Shown here one piece after another: positions 48,020 through 56,870 of a stretch of DNA of 64,000 nucleotides. The stretch's first letter is position 1, and every line of letters begins with the position of its first letter. The DNA comes from Rhodovulum sp. ES.010 (GTDB lineage: Bacteria > Pseudomonadota > Alphaproteobacteria > Rhodobacterales > Rhodobacteraceae). The DNA lies in the NCBI RefSeq assembly GCF_900142935.1, contig NZ_FSRS01000001.1, positions 3,202,501 to 3,266,500 of the forward strand, written 5' to 3'. Position numbers and translations under genes: made by a program. The notes under the pieces were generated by a model. It did no database searches, had not been told where the DNA came from, and was given only the letters and a program-made list of their open reading frames with translations.

Positions 48020-48797
48020 GGCCCGGTTTCCCCCTGTAGTGGCTGTCGTACGCACGCGCGGGCTGACGCGGCGCGTTGTCCAGCCATGCTACCCTGCCAG
48101 GTTCGCCGCGTTCCGCCTGAAAACGGCCTTTCCCAAGGGCCGCATGTCGCTGAATGGCAATCCCGGCCGCCCACGTTCAAAGGGTGAGTCGCGCATGCCA
48201 CATCGTGGGCCCTGTCCCGACGGCGATGTCGGGGGCGCGGAAGGTCGCAACGTGTGTGCTTGGAAACAGTCGCCTGCTGCGTGACCCACTCGGAACACGG
48301 CACGACAGCGAGGAATGCCGGCAGGCCGGCGGACGTGGATCAACGCCGGGAGCAGGCGAGATTGTATCGTTTTTGGAGCCGGAACCGGTCGCGGCTGTGG
48401 CGTCGTCTCACCATTCCGCCACAAATTAATCACTTTCGATGAAAAATTTAGCTTTCCCGATGGGAAACTGCTAATGGCCCGAGCCACTCGGTCGAGGTAG
48501 TAGTTCCGCCCTCGATGTGGGACCTCGCGATCATCGTTGGCGCCCGGGCGAAGCGGCGATTGTTCGGGCGCAGGACTTTGGCAATCCGACCGGGACATCG
48601 CCGCAAGGTCCGCACGGCGAAGTGGTGTGGCCGAGGGGGCGTGGGCGTGACGCGGGCACATTGCCAAGTCGGTCAGCCGGGCTTGGCACGGTTGGTGCCG
48701 GAAAGACAGTAACGTAGTGCTCGGAGGATGCCCCGGGCGATGACCGTGTCAGACGGGTGCGGCGCGGTTAGTAACGAGTTAGAGAGGGATAGCTGCC
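48020..48797. other. 778-bp gene-free region with an AT-rich island
   Basis: No frame here shows recognisable homology. An AT-rich island at 48418-48476 stands out from the GC-rich surroundings and includes the perfect inverted repeat TTTCCC-GAT-GGGAAA (48453-48467), a possible operator. The rest appears to be non-coding or too decayed to identify. It should include the promoters of the leftward MttB gene and the rightward XRE gene. Confidence 0.4.
48453..48467. promoter_or_regulatory. Palindrome TTTCCC-N3-GGGAAA in an AT-rich island
   Basis: A perfect 6-bp inverted repeat with a 3-bp centre, inside the only AT-rich segment of a 778-bp gap. It could be a regulator-binding site or a short transcript hairpin. 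It lies 330 bp before the XRE gene. Confidence 0.3.
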
Positions 48798-49175
48798 ATG
48801 GCGCATGTGGTCGACGCTCATGTTGGAAGAAGAATTCGCCAGCGGCGCTGGATGCTGGGAATGACGCAGCAGGAACTGGCCGAGAAGGTCGACATCAAGT
48901 TCCAGCAGATCCAGAAATACGAGACGGGTGCGAATCGGGTGAGCGCCTCCCGCCTGTGGTTGATCGCGCAAGCGCTTGATGTCGCGGTGAGTTTTTTCTT
49001 CGACGGGCTGGAGGTCCCCGGCGAGGGCCAGATCACGGACGTGAACGAGCGTATCCCGGCAGACCTGCTGAGCGACAGGGAGGCCGTTGACCTCTTGCGT
49101 CATTTCTACGCCATGTCCGAAAGCCGTCGCCGCCGGTTTCTCGATCTTGCCCGTGCTCTCTCCGAGGTCGAGTGA
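48798..49175 (+). CDS. XRE family transcriptional regulator
   Basis: A 125-residue regulator with a helix-turn-helix (RIRQRRWMLGMTQQELAEKV, DIKFQQIQKYETGANRVSAS), a hydrophobic middle with LDVAVSFFFDGLEV, and a helical tail EAVDLLRHFYAMSESRRRRF. This is a common small regulator type in Rhodobacterales. GAGAGGGA lies nine bases before the ATG. Its target is unknown; it may regulate itself from the upstream gap. Confidence 0.85.
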   Translation: MAHVVDAHVGRRIRQRRWMLGMTQQELAEKVDIKFQQIQKYETGANRVSASRLWLIAQALDVAVSFFFDGLEVPGEGQITDVNERIPADLLSDREAVDLLRHFYAMSESRRRRFLDLARALSEVE

Positions 49176-49254
49176 CGCCCGCAAGCCAACCCGTCTCGCA
49201 CGCGGCGACCAAGGCACGCCCTTCGTTTCAGGCGCGGCAGGCAGGGCGCTTTCT

Positions 49255-49716
49255 TCAGGTCAGCAGGCGCCGGCGCAGCCGCTCGTCGGCGATGGCGCAC
49301 ATGTCGGACCGGCCGAGGCGATGCCGGTTGCGTGCGATCCGTCGATAGAGCCATTCGCGAAGCCTGCGCGGGAGGATGCGCATCGCGGTGGCAAGGCGCC
49401 CCGCAGCCCCAAGCCGTTCCGCAATCCGGATGATCGCCTCCATCCCGCCCCAGGCCTGTCCGTTCTCGAGGAAGAGCCAGGTCTCGGGGTCACCGGGCGC
49501 CAGCCCGTAGTGGCGCACGAGCGCTTCGCCGAGCGGCGACTGGACCGGGCAGATGCGGAACTGCCCCGCGCTGTCGAGCCGGGCGATCATGCGCGCACCC
49601 CATGAGCACGGCGCGCAGCCTCCGTCCATCACGGCAATCTGCCCACCATCGTCGAAGGTCGGCACGTCTTTGGCCTCGCGGTAGGAGTAGGCCTCCCGGT
49701 CAAGCATGTCCGCCAT
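49255..49716 (-). CDS. DCC family (DUF393) thiol-disulfide oxidoreductase-like protein
   Basis: A 153-residue protein with the DUF393 motif VMDGGCAPCSWGARMIARLD, in which the CxxC pair follows an Asp and two Gly residues, then ETWLFLENGQAWGGMEAIIR and a basic C terminus. Members are predicted thioredoxin-fold redox proteins with no fixed role. It lies downstream of the XRE gene in the opposite direction. The start at 49716 gives MADMLDREAY. Confidence 0.75.
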   Translation of the reverse strand: MADMLDREAYSYREAKDVPTFDDGGQIAVMDGGCAPCSWGARMIARLDSAGQFRICPVQSPLGEALVRHYGLAPGDPETWLFLENGQAWGGMEAIIRIAERLGAAGRLATAMRILPRRLREWLYRRIARNRHRLGRSDMCAIADERLRRRLLT

Positions 49717-49818
49717 CTTGAAGGTCTCCGCGTGTTCGGTTGTGAGGTTTCTCGTGCTTGCGAGGTGAAGGCCGATCAGTGGCCGCCCGCCGAGGTGCGT
49801 TTCGCCGCAGCTGGACGG

Positions 49819-51660
49819 TCACGTGTCCCGGAAATCGAAGCGGGCCATCGGCAGGCGGCGGACGCGTTGGCCGGTGAGCTTGAACACCGCGTTTGCGAGC
49901 GCCGGGGCAACCGGCGGGGTGCCGGGTTCGCCGACGCCGCCCATCTCGCGGTCGCTGGTGACCACCTCGACCACGATCTCCGGCGCTTCCCGCGGTGTCA
50001 GGATCGGGTAGGTGTCGAAATTCGCGCGCGTTGCCGCGCCTTTCTCGATCAGCACCTCTTCGTGCAGCGCGGCTGACAGGCAGTAGATCGCGCCGCCTGC
50101 GACCTGCGCCTTGACGATCTCTGGGTTGACGACGGAGCCCAGGTCGATGGCGGCCCAGATGCGCGAGACATGGGGACGGCCCGCGCGCATGGAAACTTCG
50201 GCGATCTGTGCCACCAGCGAGCCGAAGGATTCATGCAGGGCCACGCCCATGGCTTTTGTCTCGCCCTCGGCGTCGTAGGTCCCGGGCTTGTACCCAGCCA
50301 TGTCGCGCACCTCTTCAAGAAGCGCATGCTCGTTCGAGCCGACCTCCAGCAGCGACAGCCGGTAGTCCAGCGGGTCGGCTCCTGCCGCATGCGCCAATTC
50401 GTCGATGAAGGATTCAAAGGGAAAGGCGTTCAGCGCGCCGCCCACCTAGCGCCAGAAGCCAATGGGCACGGCGTCGTAGCCCGCATTGACCATCTCGGTG
50501 CGCTTGGCGTCGATGCGGTAGGGCTTCTTGACAAGCCCTTCGACCGAGGTCGGGTCCAGCCCGTTCGGCTGCACAAGCGACGGCATCAGGCGCGCGCCAG
50601 GGCCCTCCGTGACCGTGGTGACAAGCAAGCCCACGGGCCGGCCCTCGGCATCGAGTCCACCGCGCAGGCGCAACGCCGCCATTGGGCGGTAGTAGTCGTT
50701 GCGGATGTCTTCCTCGCGGGTCCAGACGACCTTGACCGGCCCGCCATCCGCCATGCTGAGGCGCAGCGCCTGGCCGGCATAGTCGAGCACGAAGCGTCGG
50801 CCGAACCCGCCGCCGAGAAACGGGGTATGCACGCTGATCGCCTCGGGCGGCAGATCGGTGACCTCCTGCGCCAGCCCGGCCACGAAATCAGCGCCCTGGT
50901 TCGGGGCCCATATGTCGCAGGCATCCTCGCGCACCCATGCGGTGCAGTTCTGCGGCTCCATCGTCGCATGTGCCAGGAAGGGCTGGACGTAGTCTGCGGC
51001 AAGCGTCCGGTCGGCGCCCGCGATGGCGGCGCGCGCATCGCCCTCGGCCTCTGCCTCGATCCCGGTCTCGTCCAAGCGTGCCACGGCCGCCTCGATCAGG
51101 CCCTCGGAGGAGAGATCGGACGCGCCGCCGGTCCAGGTGACCGACAGTGCCTCCGCCGCCTTCTTGGCGCGCCAGAAGCTGTCGGCGACGACGCCGACCG
51201 CGTTACCGAGGTCGACCGCGCGCGGATTGCCGGGCAGGCCGTCCAGGGTGCTTTCGTCGATCGACTCAACGATCGCGCCGAAGCTGGGTGCGTGCCGGAC
51301 CGCGGCAAATCGCATGTTGTCCACCAAGACGTCGATCCCGAAACCGGCGCGGCCGGTCGACTTCGCCAAGCTGTCGGTGCGGCCGGGCGACTGGCCGATC
51401 CGTGTGAACTCCGCGGGATCCTTCAGCGGCGGATCCTCGGGCGGCGTCTTTTCCGCGGCACCGGCTGCAAGCGCGCCATAGCCGGCCGATTGGCCGGAGC
51501 CGTCGTGATGGACGCGTGCGGCCTCGGTCCTGAGCTCCTCGACCGGCACGCCGAATTCCTCGGCCGCGGCGGCCAGCAGCATCCGACGCGCCCCGGCGCC
51601 GACCTTGCGCATGGTCATGTATGAGCCGCGCACCGACAGCGACACTAGCCAAACCAGGTC
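49819..51660 (-). pseudogene. Broken molybdopterin aldehyde/isoquinoline oxidoreductase large subunit
   Basis: A xanthine-oxidase-family Mo-binding subunit resembling isoquinoline 1-oxidoreductase beta. Recognisable parts are YMTMRKVGAGARRMLLAAAA, FAAVRHAPSFGAIVE, YVQPFLAHATMEPQNCTAWV and TPFLGGGFGRRFVLDYAGQA. After GFWR the frame meets TAG (50446-50448), where relatives normally have a Ser codon, and continues in the same frame with VGGALNAFPFESFIDELAHA through to GGVGEPGTPPVAPALANAVF. The N-terminal ~100 residues are missing or unrecognisable. One nonsense mutation plus N-terminal loss implies a pseudogene. No small iron-sulfur subunit gene is adjacent. Confidence 0.8.
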
Positions 51661-51922
51661 GAGAGGCGCGGAGGACCACCTTTGCATCCGCACTCGCGAC
51701 GCCGGCTGGCCGTCGAGCCGGGGGACGCCCGGATCAGCGCGCGCTTTTCAGCCGCGCAACGAAGGGCGACACCCGCGGGCAACTCATGACCGTGCGGCAT
51801 GCCAGTCCCGAGACCATCCGGTCGTGGCCGGGCGGGCGTTTGTCACCGTGGTGTCAACGAAGTCGACGAAGAAGCGTCCGCGTTTCGCTTCGTTACTCAG
51901 CCCCAAACAGTGAGGTATCCTG

Positions 51923-52993
51923 ATGCACCGTCCCCTGACGATCGCCTGCGCTTTCGGCGCCGTTGTCCTGTCCGCGCCCTTCGCCGCGGCGGCCCCCATC
52001 TCTTGGAATACGCTGTCCGGCACCGCGCCGGTCATCATCGGCCATCGTGGCGCCCCCGCCTACCTGCCCGAGAACAGCCTCGGCGGTAACGAACTGGCCG
52101 CGGAAATGGGCGCCGACATCGTCGAGACCGATGTCATGCTGACCGCGGACGACAAGCTGGTCGTGATGCATGACGAAACGCTGGAGCGCACCACCGATGT
52201 CGAGGATCGGTTCGCGCCCCGCGGCGCGGATGGCGTTTACTACGTTTCGGATTTCACACTCGCTGAGATCCGGACGCTAACCGTCGAGCCGACCGGCGGC
52301 GCGGGTCTCGCCTATCCGGGTTTCGTGCCGAGCATGACGGCCCCTTATCGGGTGCCGACGCTGGCCGAGATGCTGGACGAGATCGACGCGTACAACGTGG
52401 CGAACGGCACCGACCTCGGCATCCTGACCGAGGTCAAGGGCAGCTATAGCCCGCTGGCCAGCCGGCTGGTCGTCGAGACGATGATCGACAAGGGCTTCAC
52501 CACCGAGGCGATGAACGGTGCGGCCCAGTCCTTCGACTTCGAAAACGTTTTCGAGATGGCCGGCCTCATCGCGTCTGCCGGCGCCGATATCGACGTGTTC
52601 CAGCTTGGCGGCGCGGCGCTCGTGGGTGGCGAATGGTACGTCGCCCTCACCGAGACCAACGCGCGGCCGCTGAACCTGCTGGCGACCTACGTGGACGGCA
52701 TCGCGATCTACGAGCCGTACCTGAGCGAAAGCCTGATCGACACCGCCCACCGTCTTGGCCTCGAGGTCTACGGCTGGACCTTCCGGCCTTCGGACTTGGC
52801 CGCGGCCCAGACGATGGCCGCGTCCTTTCTCGACTGGGGGCTCGACGGCTACATCACCGACAATCCGGACCTCATCGGCGCGGCCGTCGATCTGCACGGC
52901 GTTGCGCCGGTTCCGCTGCCCGCTGGGATGCCGCTGCTGCTCGCCGGGCTCGGCGGCTTGTGCGGGGTCGCGCGGAGCCGCCGCCGGACCTGA
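51923..52993 (+). CDS. glpQ: Secreted glycerophosphodiester phosphodiesterase with VPLPA-type sorting tail
   Basis: A 356-residue GDPD enzyme. A signal peptide (LTIACAFGAVVLSAPFAAAA) is followed by the catalytic VIIGHRGAPAYLPENSLGG, ADIVETDVMLTADDKLVVMH and DETLERTTDVE motifs. The late part reads VYGWTFRPSDLAA and YITDNPDLIG, typical of GlpQ (EC 3.1.4.46). The C terminus is VPLPAGMPLLLAGLGGL followed by an Arg-rich end, the VPLPA-CTERM tripartite sorting signal of Rhodobacterales (motif, helix, basic tail), so the enzyme is probably processed by an exosortase and attached or released at the cell surface. Confidence 0.88.
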   Translation: MHRPLTIACAFGAVVLSAPFAAAAPISWNTLSGTAPVIIGHRGAPAYLPENSLGGNELAAEMGADIVETDVMLTADDKLVVMHDETLERTTDVEDRFAPRGADGVYYVSDFTLAEIRTLTVEPTGGAGLAYPGFVPSMTAPYRVPTLAEMLDEIDAYNVANGTDLGILTEVKGSYSPLASRLVVETMIDKGFTTEAMNGAAQSFDFENVFEMAGLIASAGADIDVFQLGGAALVGGEWYVALTETNARPLNLLATYVDGIAIYEPYLSESLIDTAHRLGLEVYGWTFRPSDLAAAQTMAASFLDWGLDGYITDNPDLIGAAVDLHGVAPVPLPAGMPLLLAGLGGLCGVARSRRRT

Positions 52994-53308
52994 TCGCGCG
53001 GGAACAAGGCCGCGGCCGGGGCTGTCTTGCGGTCAGGGTCGCGGTTTCCTGCCGGACGGCGCCCGGTCCTGCACGCTACGGGCCGCAAAGGCGCCGTGCT
53101 CGTGGTGGAATTCCCGCCACTGGCCGGTGTGGCAGCCGCTCGGGTTCCTGCGGGTGCGGCTGAGATTCGCGGGATCGCCCCCGGGCGCGAAGTGCACTGC
53201 TATCGCCTGTCCTGCCGGGCTAGAGCGTGTCGCCGGCTTTCGGATTCAGGATTCCCAGATTGGCCGTGATGTGATTCCGTCTCTTTGAGGCAGATATGGG
53301 GGTCATAG

Positions 53309-53674
53309 ATGGGCAAACCACATCCGATAGAGCTACGCGAGCGTGTCGTCGCGTTCGTGGACGAAGGTCATGGGCATCGCGAAGCGGCACGGCACTTCCG
53401 GGTATCGCCGAAGTTCGTGAACGAGCTGATCAAACTGCGTCGCGAGACCGGATCACTCAAGCCCCGGCCCCAAGGCAATGGCGGCGGGCACGGCAAGCTT
53501 GCGGGCGTGACCGGCTGGATCGAAGCCCGCGTCGCCGCCAAGGGCGAGATCACGCTCGATGAATTGGCCGTTGAGCTGGCCGAAACCCATGGCATCGAGG
53601 TCCATCGCGGCACGATCTGGCGGGTGCTGCGCGGGCTTGGTCTGACGCACGAAAAAAGACCTGCAGGCGCTTGA
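53309..53674 (+). CDS. IS630 transposase N-terminal part (helix-turn-helix)
   Basis: A 121-residue protein, MGKPHPIELRERVVAFVDEG, with the HTH region REAARHFRVSPKFVNELIKL and a second HTH-like block (HRGTIWRVLRGLGLTHEKR), typical of the DNA-binding half of IS630 transposases. The frame stops shortly after a run of six A bases (53652-53657); the downstream frame continues the homology, so an extra A in this run is the likely cause of the split. Confidence 0.85.
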   Translation: MGKPHPIELRERVVAFVDEGHGHREAARHFRVSPKFVNELIKLRRETGSLKPRPQGNGGGHGKLAGVTGWIEARVAAKGEITLDELAVELAETHGIEVHRGTIWRVLRGLGLTHEKRPAGA

Positions 53675-53735
53675 GCAGAAGCGCAAGGATGTCGCCGATC
53701 TGCGGCGCATCTGGATCGCGAAACGCCAGCCCTTC

Positions 53736-54266
53736 ATGGCCAACCATCTGGACCGGCTGGCCTTTGTGGACGAGACCTCGGTCAAAACCAACATGGCCAA
53801 GACGACCGGCTGGGCCCCGTTCGGGCAGCGCCTCGTCGATCACGCGCCGTTCGGACATTGGCGCACCCAGACCTTCGTCGCGGCCCTGCGCCACGACCGG
53901 CTCGACGCACCATGGATCATCGACGGGGCGATGAACGCCGAGATGTTCGCCCTCTACATCGAAACCCAGCTGGGGCCGACGCTGCGCAAAGGCGACGTTG
54001 TCATTCTCGACAACCTGTCGAGCCATAAGGCCCCGGCCGCAGCGGCGTCCCTGCGTGCGATTGGCACCTGGTTCCTGTTCTTGCCGCCTTACAGCCCGGA
54101 CCTGAACCCCATCGAAATGGCGTTCTCAAAGCTGAAGTCGCTCATAAGGAAGGCAGCCGCGCGAACCTACGATCAACTTTGGGCGGCCGTCGGCCATGTC
54201 TGCGACCTCGTCTCAGACCAAGAATGCTACAACTACTTCAAGGCGGCCGGCTATGAGGCCGATTAA
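53736..54266 (+). CDS. IS630 transposase C-terminal part (DDE domain)
   Basis: A 176-residue catalytic half with the DDE triad in LAFVDETSVKTN, VVILDNLSSHKAPAA and PPYSPDLNPIEMAFSKLK. The frame is open from about 53652 (KKDLQALEQKRKDVADLRR) but lacks an ATG before 53736, so it probably needs the upstream part through frameshifting, or is inactive. It sits in the +1 frame relative to the first part. All three catalytic residues are intact. Confidence 0.85.
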   Translation: MANHLDRLAFVDETSVKTNMAKTTGWAPFGQRLVDHAPFGHWRTQTFVAALRHDRLDAPWIIDGAMNAEMFALYIETQLGPTLRKGDVVILDNLSSHKAPAAAASLRAIGTWFLFLPPYSPDLNPIEMAFSKLKSLIRKAAARTYDQLWAAVGHVCDLVSDQECYNYFKAAGYEAD

Positions 54267-55395
54267 ATGCGACGCGCTCCAGCGCGCCACCTTGGCGCGG
54301 GGACGCTATGCAGTCCGGCGTGAACGCGCCGGATGGGAGTGGGACGACCTCTACAGGCGCGTCGAGCCCGTCGCCCAAGGGGTCCAGCCTTTTCATCATC
54401 TCCGGCGAGGCGAGAAGCGCGCCCGTGTCGGTGATCATGAGCACCGCCGGAACACCCATGGCCGCCGCGACCCGTGGCCAGTCGGCCCGTCCGGCCACGC
54501 TGAGTGCCGTGGCCGCCGCATCGGCCCGAGCACCCGTCGTGTCCAGCACCGACACCGAGACGATCTCGCGGACGGGATAGCCCGTGCGCGGATCGATGAT
54601 ATGCGCGAATCGGTCACCCTCGTGGTCGAAATAGCGTTCGTAGTTGCCTGAGGTGTACAAAACCTCGCCGGGCTGCAGCGAGACCGCCGCGACCGCGCCC
54701 CAGACGAAGGGATCGCGGATCGCGACGCGCCAGAGACGGCTGCCATGGGTGCCGAGGATGTTCACGTCGCCGCCTGCGTTCAGAACGGCGTTCTCGATGC
54801 CCAGGGCGCGGAGTTTTGCCGCGGCAAGGTCGAGCGCGGCGCCCTTGGCGAAGCCGCCGAGGTCGAGTTGGACCGCCGCGTTCGCGGCGCCGACGCGGTT
54901 GCCCTGCACGCGCAGGTCGGCGATCCGTGGGCGAGCCTCGACAAGCGCGGCGATCTCCGCGGGCGCCGGGGGCGGGCCGGCGGGTGGCGTGTCGGCGTGA
55001 AAGCCCCACAGATCGATCAGCCCGCCGATGGCCGGATCGAACAGCCCGCCGCTCTTGCAACTCAGAACCTGCCCGTCGCGCAAAACCCCGGCCAGCCGAT
55101 CGTCGATCGTCATCGCCTCGCCGCGGGTGATCGCGGCGTTAAGAACGGTCAGCGCGCCCGGCCGCCACGCATGCCAGTCGGTGTGCAACTCCTGCAACAG
55201 CCGGCCGACGGCCGCGGTCGCGGCCTCCGCGGTGGCCTCGTCCTCGCCGCGTATCTCGATCTCGACCAGCGTGCCGAAGACATATAGCGTTTCGCGATGG
55301 ACGTGCGCGTTCCCGGTGCGCAGCACGGCAAGGAAAATGAGAGTGCAAAGCGCAGCCAGGCCGAACGCGAATGGCCGCGGCCCGGTCCGCATCAT
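54238..55395 (-). CDS. rnfF: FAD:protein FMN transferase RnfF (ApbE), 3' end altered by IS630
   Basis: A 385-residue ApbE-family enzyme that attaches FMN covalently to Thr/Ser of RnfG and RnfD (EC 2.7.1.180). It has a signal peptide or lipoprotein-like leader (PFAFGLAALCTLIFLAVLRT) and the motifs LFDPAIGGLIDLWGF, LDLGGFAKGAALDLAA and LNAGGDVNILGTHG, ending with YTSGNYERYFDHEGDRFAHI and DPRTGYPVREIVSVSVL. Its ATG overlaps the TGA of the upstream rseC-like gene. In R. capsulatus rnfF likewise lies divergent from rnfA. The last ~14 codons read into the right end of the IS630 element, so the natural C terminus is probably replaced; the catalytic domain appears complete. Confidence 0.88.
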   Translation of the reverse strand: MMRTGPRPFAFGLAALCTLIFLAVLRTGNAHVHRETLYVFGTLVEIEIRGEDEATAEAATAAVGRLLQELHTDWHAWRPGALTVLNAAITRGEAMTIDDRLAGVLRDGQVLSCKSGGLFDPAIGGLIDLWGFHADTPPAGPPPAPAEIAALVEARPRIADLRVQGNRVGAANAAVQLDLGGFAKGAALDLAAAKLRALGIENAVLNAGGDVNILGTHGSRLWRVAIRDPFVWGAVAAVSLQPGEVLYTSGNYERYFDHEGDRFAHIIDPRTGYPVREIVSVSVLDTTGARADAAATALSVAGRADWPRVAAAMGVPAVLMITDTGALLASPEMMKRLDPLGDGLDAPVEVVPLPSGAFTPDCIASPRQGGALERVAFNRPHSRPP

Positions 55396-55886
55396 GCACC
55401 GTTCCGGGTGGTTTGGGCGATCACGTCCTCGATCCGCAGAGCCGACCCGACCCGTCCACGGCGCTCGACGAGGCGGGCCGGCAGGAGCGAGAGTGCGAGG
55501 GCGGGCAGACAGAGCAGCGCGACCGTCAGGTCGGGCAGGCCGAGCGCCGCGAGTGTCGCGGCGGCCAGCACGACGATGGCGGGCGGCAGCAGATAGAGAA
55601 GACCCGCGGCCCGCAGGAAGGCGCCGCCCGACATCGCGACGATCGCCTCGTCGCCGGGCGCGACGGTTGCTGAGCGCGGCAGAGAAATGTCGATCGGGCC
55701 GGCTGCGGCCATCTCGGTCAGCGCGCCCGTCCCGCAACCGGCGCGGGCCGCGCAGTGCGCGCACCCCGCCATCCGGTCCGCTTGCAGCCGGACATGCGAT
55801 CCGTCCACCGCTATGACGCGAAGCCGCTGGCGCAACGCGCGCGGGTCCGTCGCGCCGGGACCGCAGGCGGGGCGCTGGTCTGGCAT
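55392..55886 (-). CDS. RseC/MucC-like SoxR-reducing membrane protein
   Basis: A 164-residue protein with a Cys-containing N terminus (AGCAHCAARAGCGTGAL) and two membrane helices (LLYLLPPAIVVLAAATLAAL, LTVALLCLPALALSLLPA), matching the RseC/MucC family. In E. coli RseC works with the Rnf-like Rsx complex to reduce SoxR. Encoded between fdxN and rnfF, it probably serves Rnf assembly or electron transfer. The start at 55886 gives MPDQRPACGPG. Confidence 0.82.
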   Translation of the reverse strand: MPDQRPACGPGATDPRALRQRLRVIAVDGSHVRLQADRMAGCAHCAARAGCGTGALTEMAAAGPIDISLPRSATVAPGDEAIVAMSGGAFLRAAGLLYLLPPAIVVLAAATLAALGLPDLTVALLCLPALALSLLPARLVERRGRVGSALRIEDVIAQTTRNGA

Positions 55887-55897
55887 CCCGCGCCCGC

Positions 55898-56095
55898 CTA
55901 CTCGGCCGGAAGGATGCAGCCGTCTTCCATGCACGCATTCATGCATTGCGGCATGTCGTGGTCCGGCTCGCACTCGGTGCACTTGTCAGCCTGAATCATG
56001 TAGACGCCCTTGTGAGGGATGATCGCCCCGGTGGGGCAGACGGATTCGCAATCGCCGCAGGCGGTGCAAAGCAAGCTGTCGATCATCATGGCCAT
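55898..56095 (-). CDS. fdxN: 2[4Fe-4S] ferredoxin (FdxN-like)
   Basis: A 65-residue ferredoxin with one cluster motif CTACGDCESVCPTGAI and a second extended motif CTECEPDHDMPQCMNAC. The longer spacing in the second motif is typical of FdxN/NifF-type ferredoxins that supply nitrogenase in Rhodobacter. It is 47 bp downstream of the [2Fe-2S] ferredoxin gene and divergent from rnfA, as in R. capsulatus. It likely receives electrons from the Rnf complex. Confidence 0.88.
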   Translation of the reverse strand: MAMMIDSLLCTACGDCESVCPTGAIIPHKGVYMIQADKCTECEPDHDMPQCMNACMEDGCILPAE

Positions 56096-56142
56096 GTCTT
56101 GGTCCTTTCCTTGGGTTGTCCTGGTCTTGGGCCCTCGCCCGG

Positions 56143-56445
<303 letters not shown>

Positions 56446-56524
56446 TCAGCAACCGGACGGGGCTCTCGTGTCGTTGTTGCAGCCCGCCACCCGGCGTCGA
56501 GGGCGACGGCTCCTGTCCGAAGGC

Positions 56525-56545
56525 AGAAGCACGGAGCGTGCCAAG
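56525..56545 (-). promoter_or_regulatory. Sigma-54-type promoter for fdxC operon
   Basis: On the minus strand the site reads TTGGCACG-N4-GTGCTT with GG and GC separated by ten bases, matching the -24/-12 consensus of RpoN promoters. It is an exact 21-bp inverted copy of the rnfA promoter at 56765-56785. Transcription would start roughly 85 bp before fdxC. Confidence 0.75.
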
Positions 56546-56652
56546 ATCGCCGGGTGCCGCCTTTCCATCGCCACGGACCGCGCCGGGCGTCTTTTGCCGG
56601 GACGTCGTTTCGGGCCGCTCGATCCCGCGGCGGGCGTGATGAGGTGGCTGTC

Positions 56653-56665
56653 CGACAAATTGTCG
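56653..56665. promoter_or_regulatory. Palindrome between the two sigma-54 promoters
   Basis: CGACAA-A-TTGTCG is a perfect 6-bp inverted repeat around one base, within 5 bp of the midpoint of the mirrored promoters. It could bind an activator or repressor. It does not match the NifA site TGT-N10-ACA, which I did not find in this gap. Confidence 0.4.
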
Positions 56666-56764
56666 ACTTTGCGTCATTGCGCCGGGCAGAGCGCGGCCTG
56701 AGCGAAGGGCGGCGATGCGACGGATCGCCCATGCCACCACGGGCGCGCGCGCCGCGGATCATTG

Positions 56765-56785
56765 CTTGGCACGCTCCGTGCTTCT
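56765..56785 (+). promoter_or_regulatory. Sigma-54-type promoter for rnf operon
   Basis: TTGGCACG-N4-GTGCTT with GG-N10-GC spacing, about 90 bp upstream of the rnfA ATG. RpoN/NifA control of rnf genes is established in Rhodobacter capsulatus, so nitrogen regulation is likely here. Confidence 0.78.
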
Positions 56786-56870
56786 CCGTTGGGTGGCGGG
56801 CCGCGCGGCCCAGGGGGCATCGTCGCCGCCCGGGTAGGCAGGACCGACCCGCCCAGCGAAGGAGCCACTG

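Larger units (their letters stand above)
53221..54281 (+). mobile_element. IS630-type insertion sequence with split transposase
   Basis: About 1.06 kb with imperfect terminal inverted repeats: GAGCGTGTCGC at the left (53223-53233) and, read inward from the right, GAGCGCGTCGC (complement of 54270-54280). It contains two overlapping-frame transposase parts typical of IS630. No clear TA target duplication remains, so the ends may have drifted. The right end lies inside the 3' region of the leftward rnfF (apbE) gene. Confidence 0.8.

Noticed and set aside
50170..51624. 484-residue plus-strand frame over the molybdenum hydroxylase pseudogene
   Set aside because: The minus strand carries clear family motifs, so this is a shadow despite being unbroken.
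56649..56676. NifA-type upstream activating site (TGT-N10-ACA) in the rnf/fdxC gap
   Set aside because: TGT triplets are present but none is followed by ACA at the required spacing.
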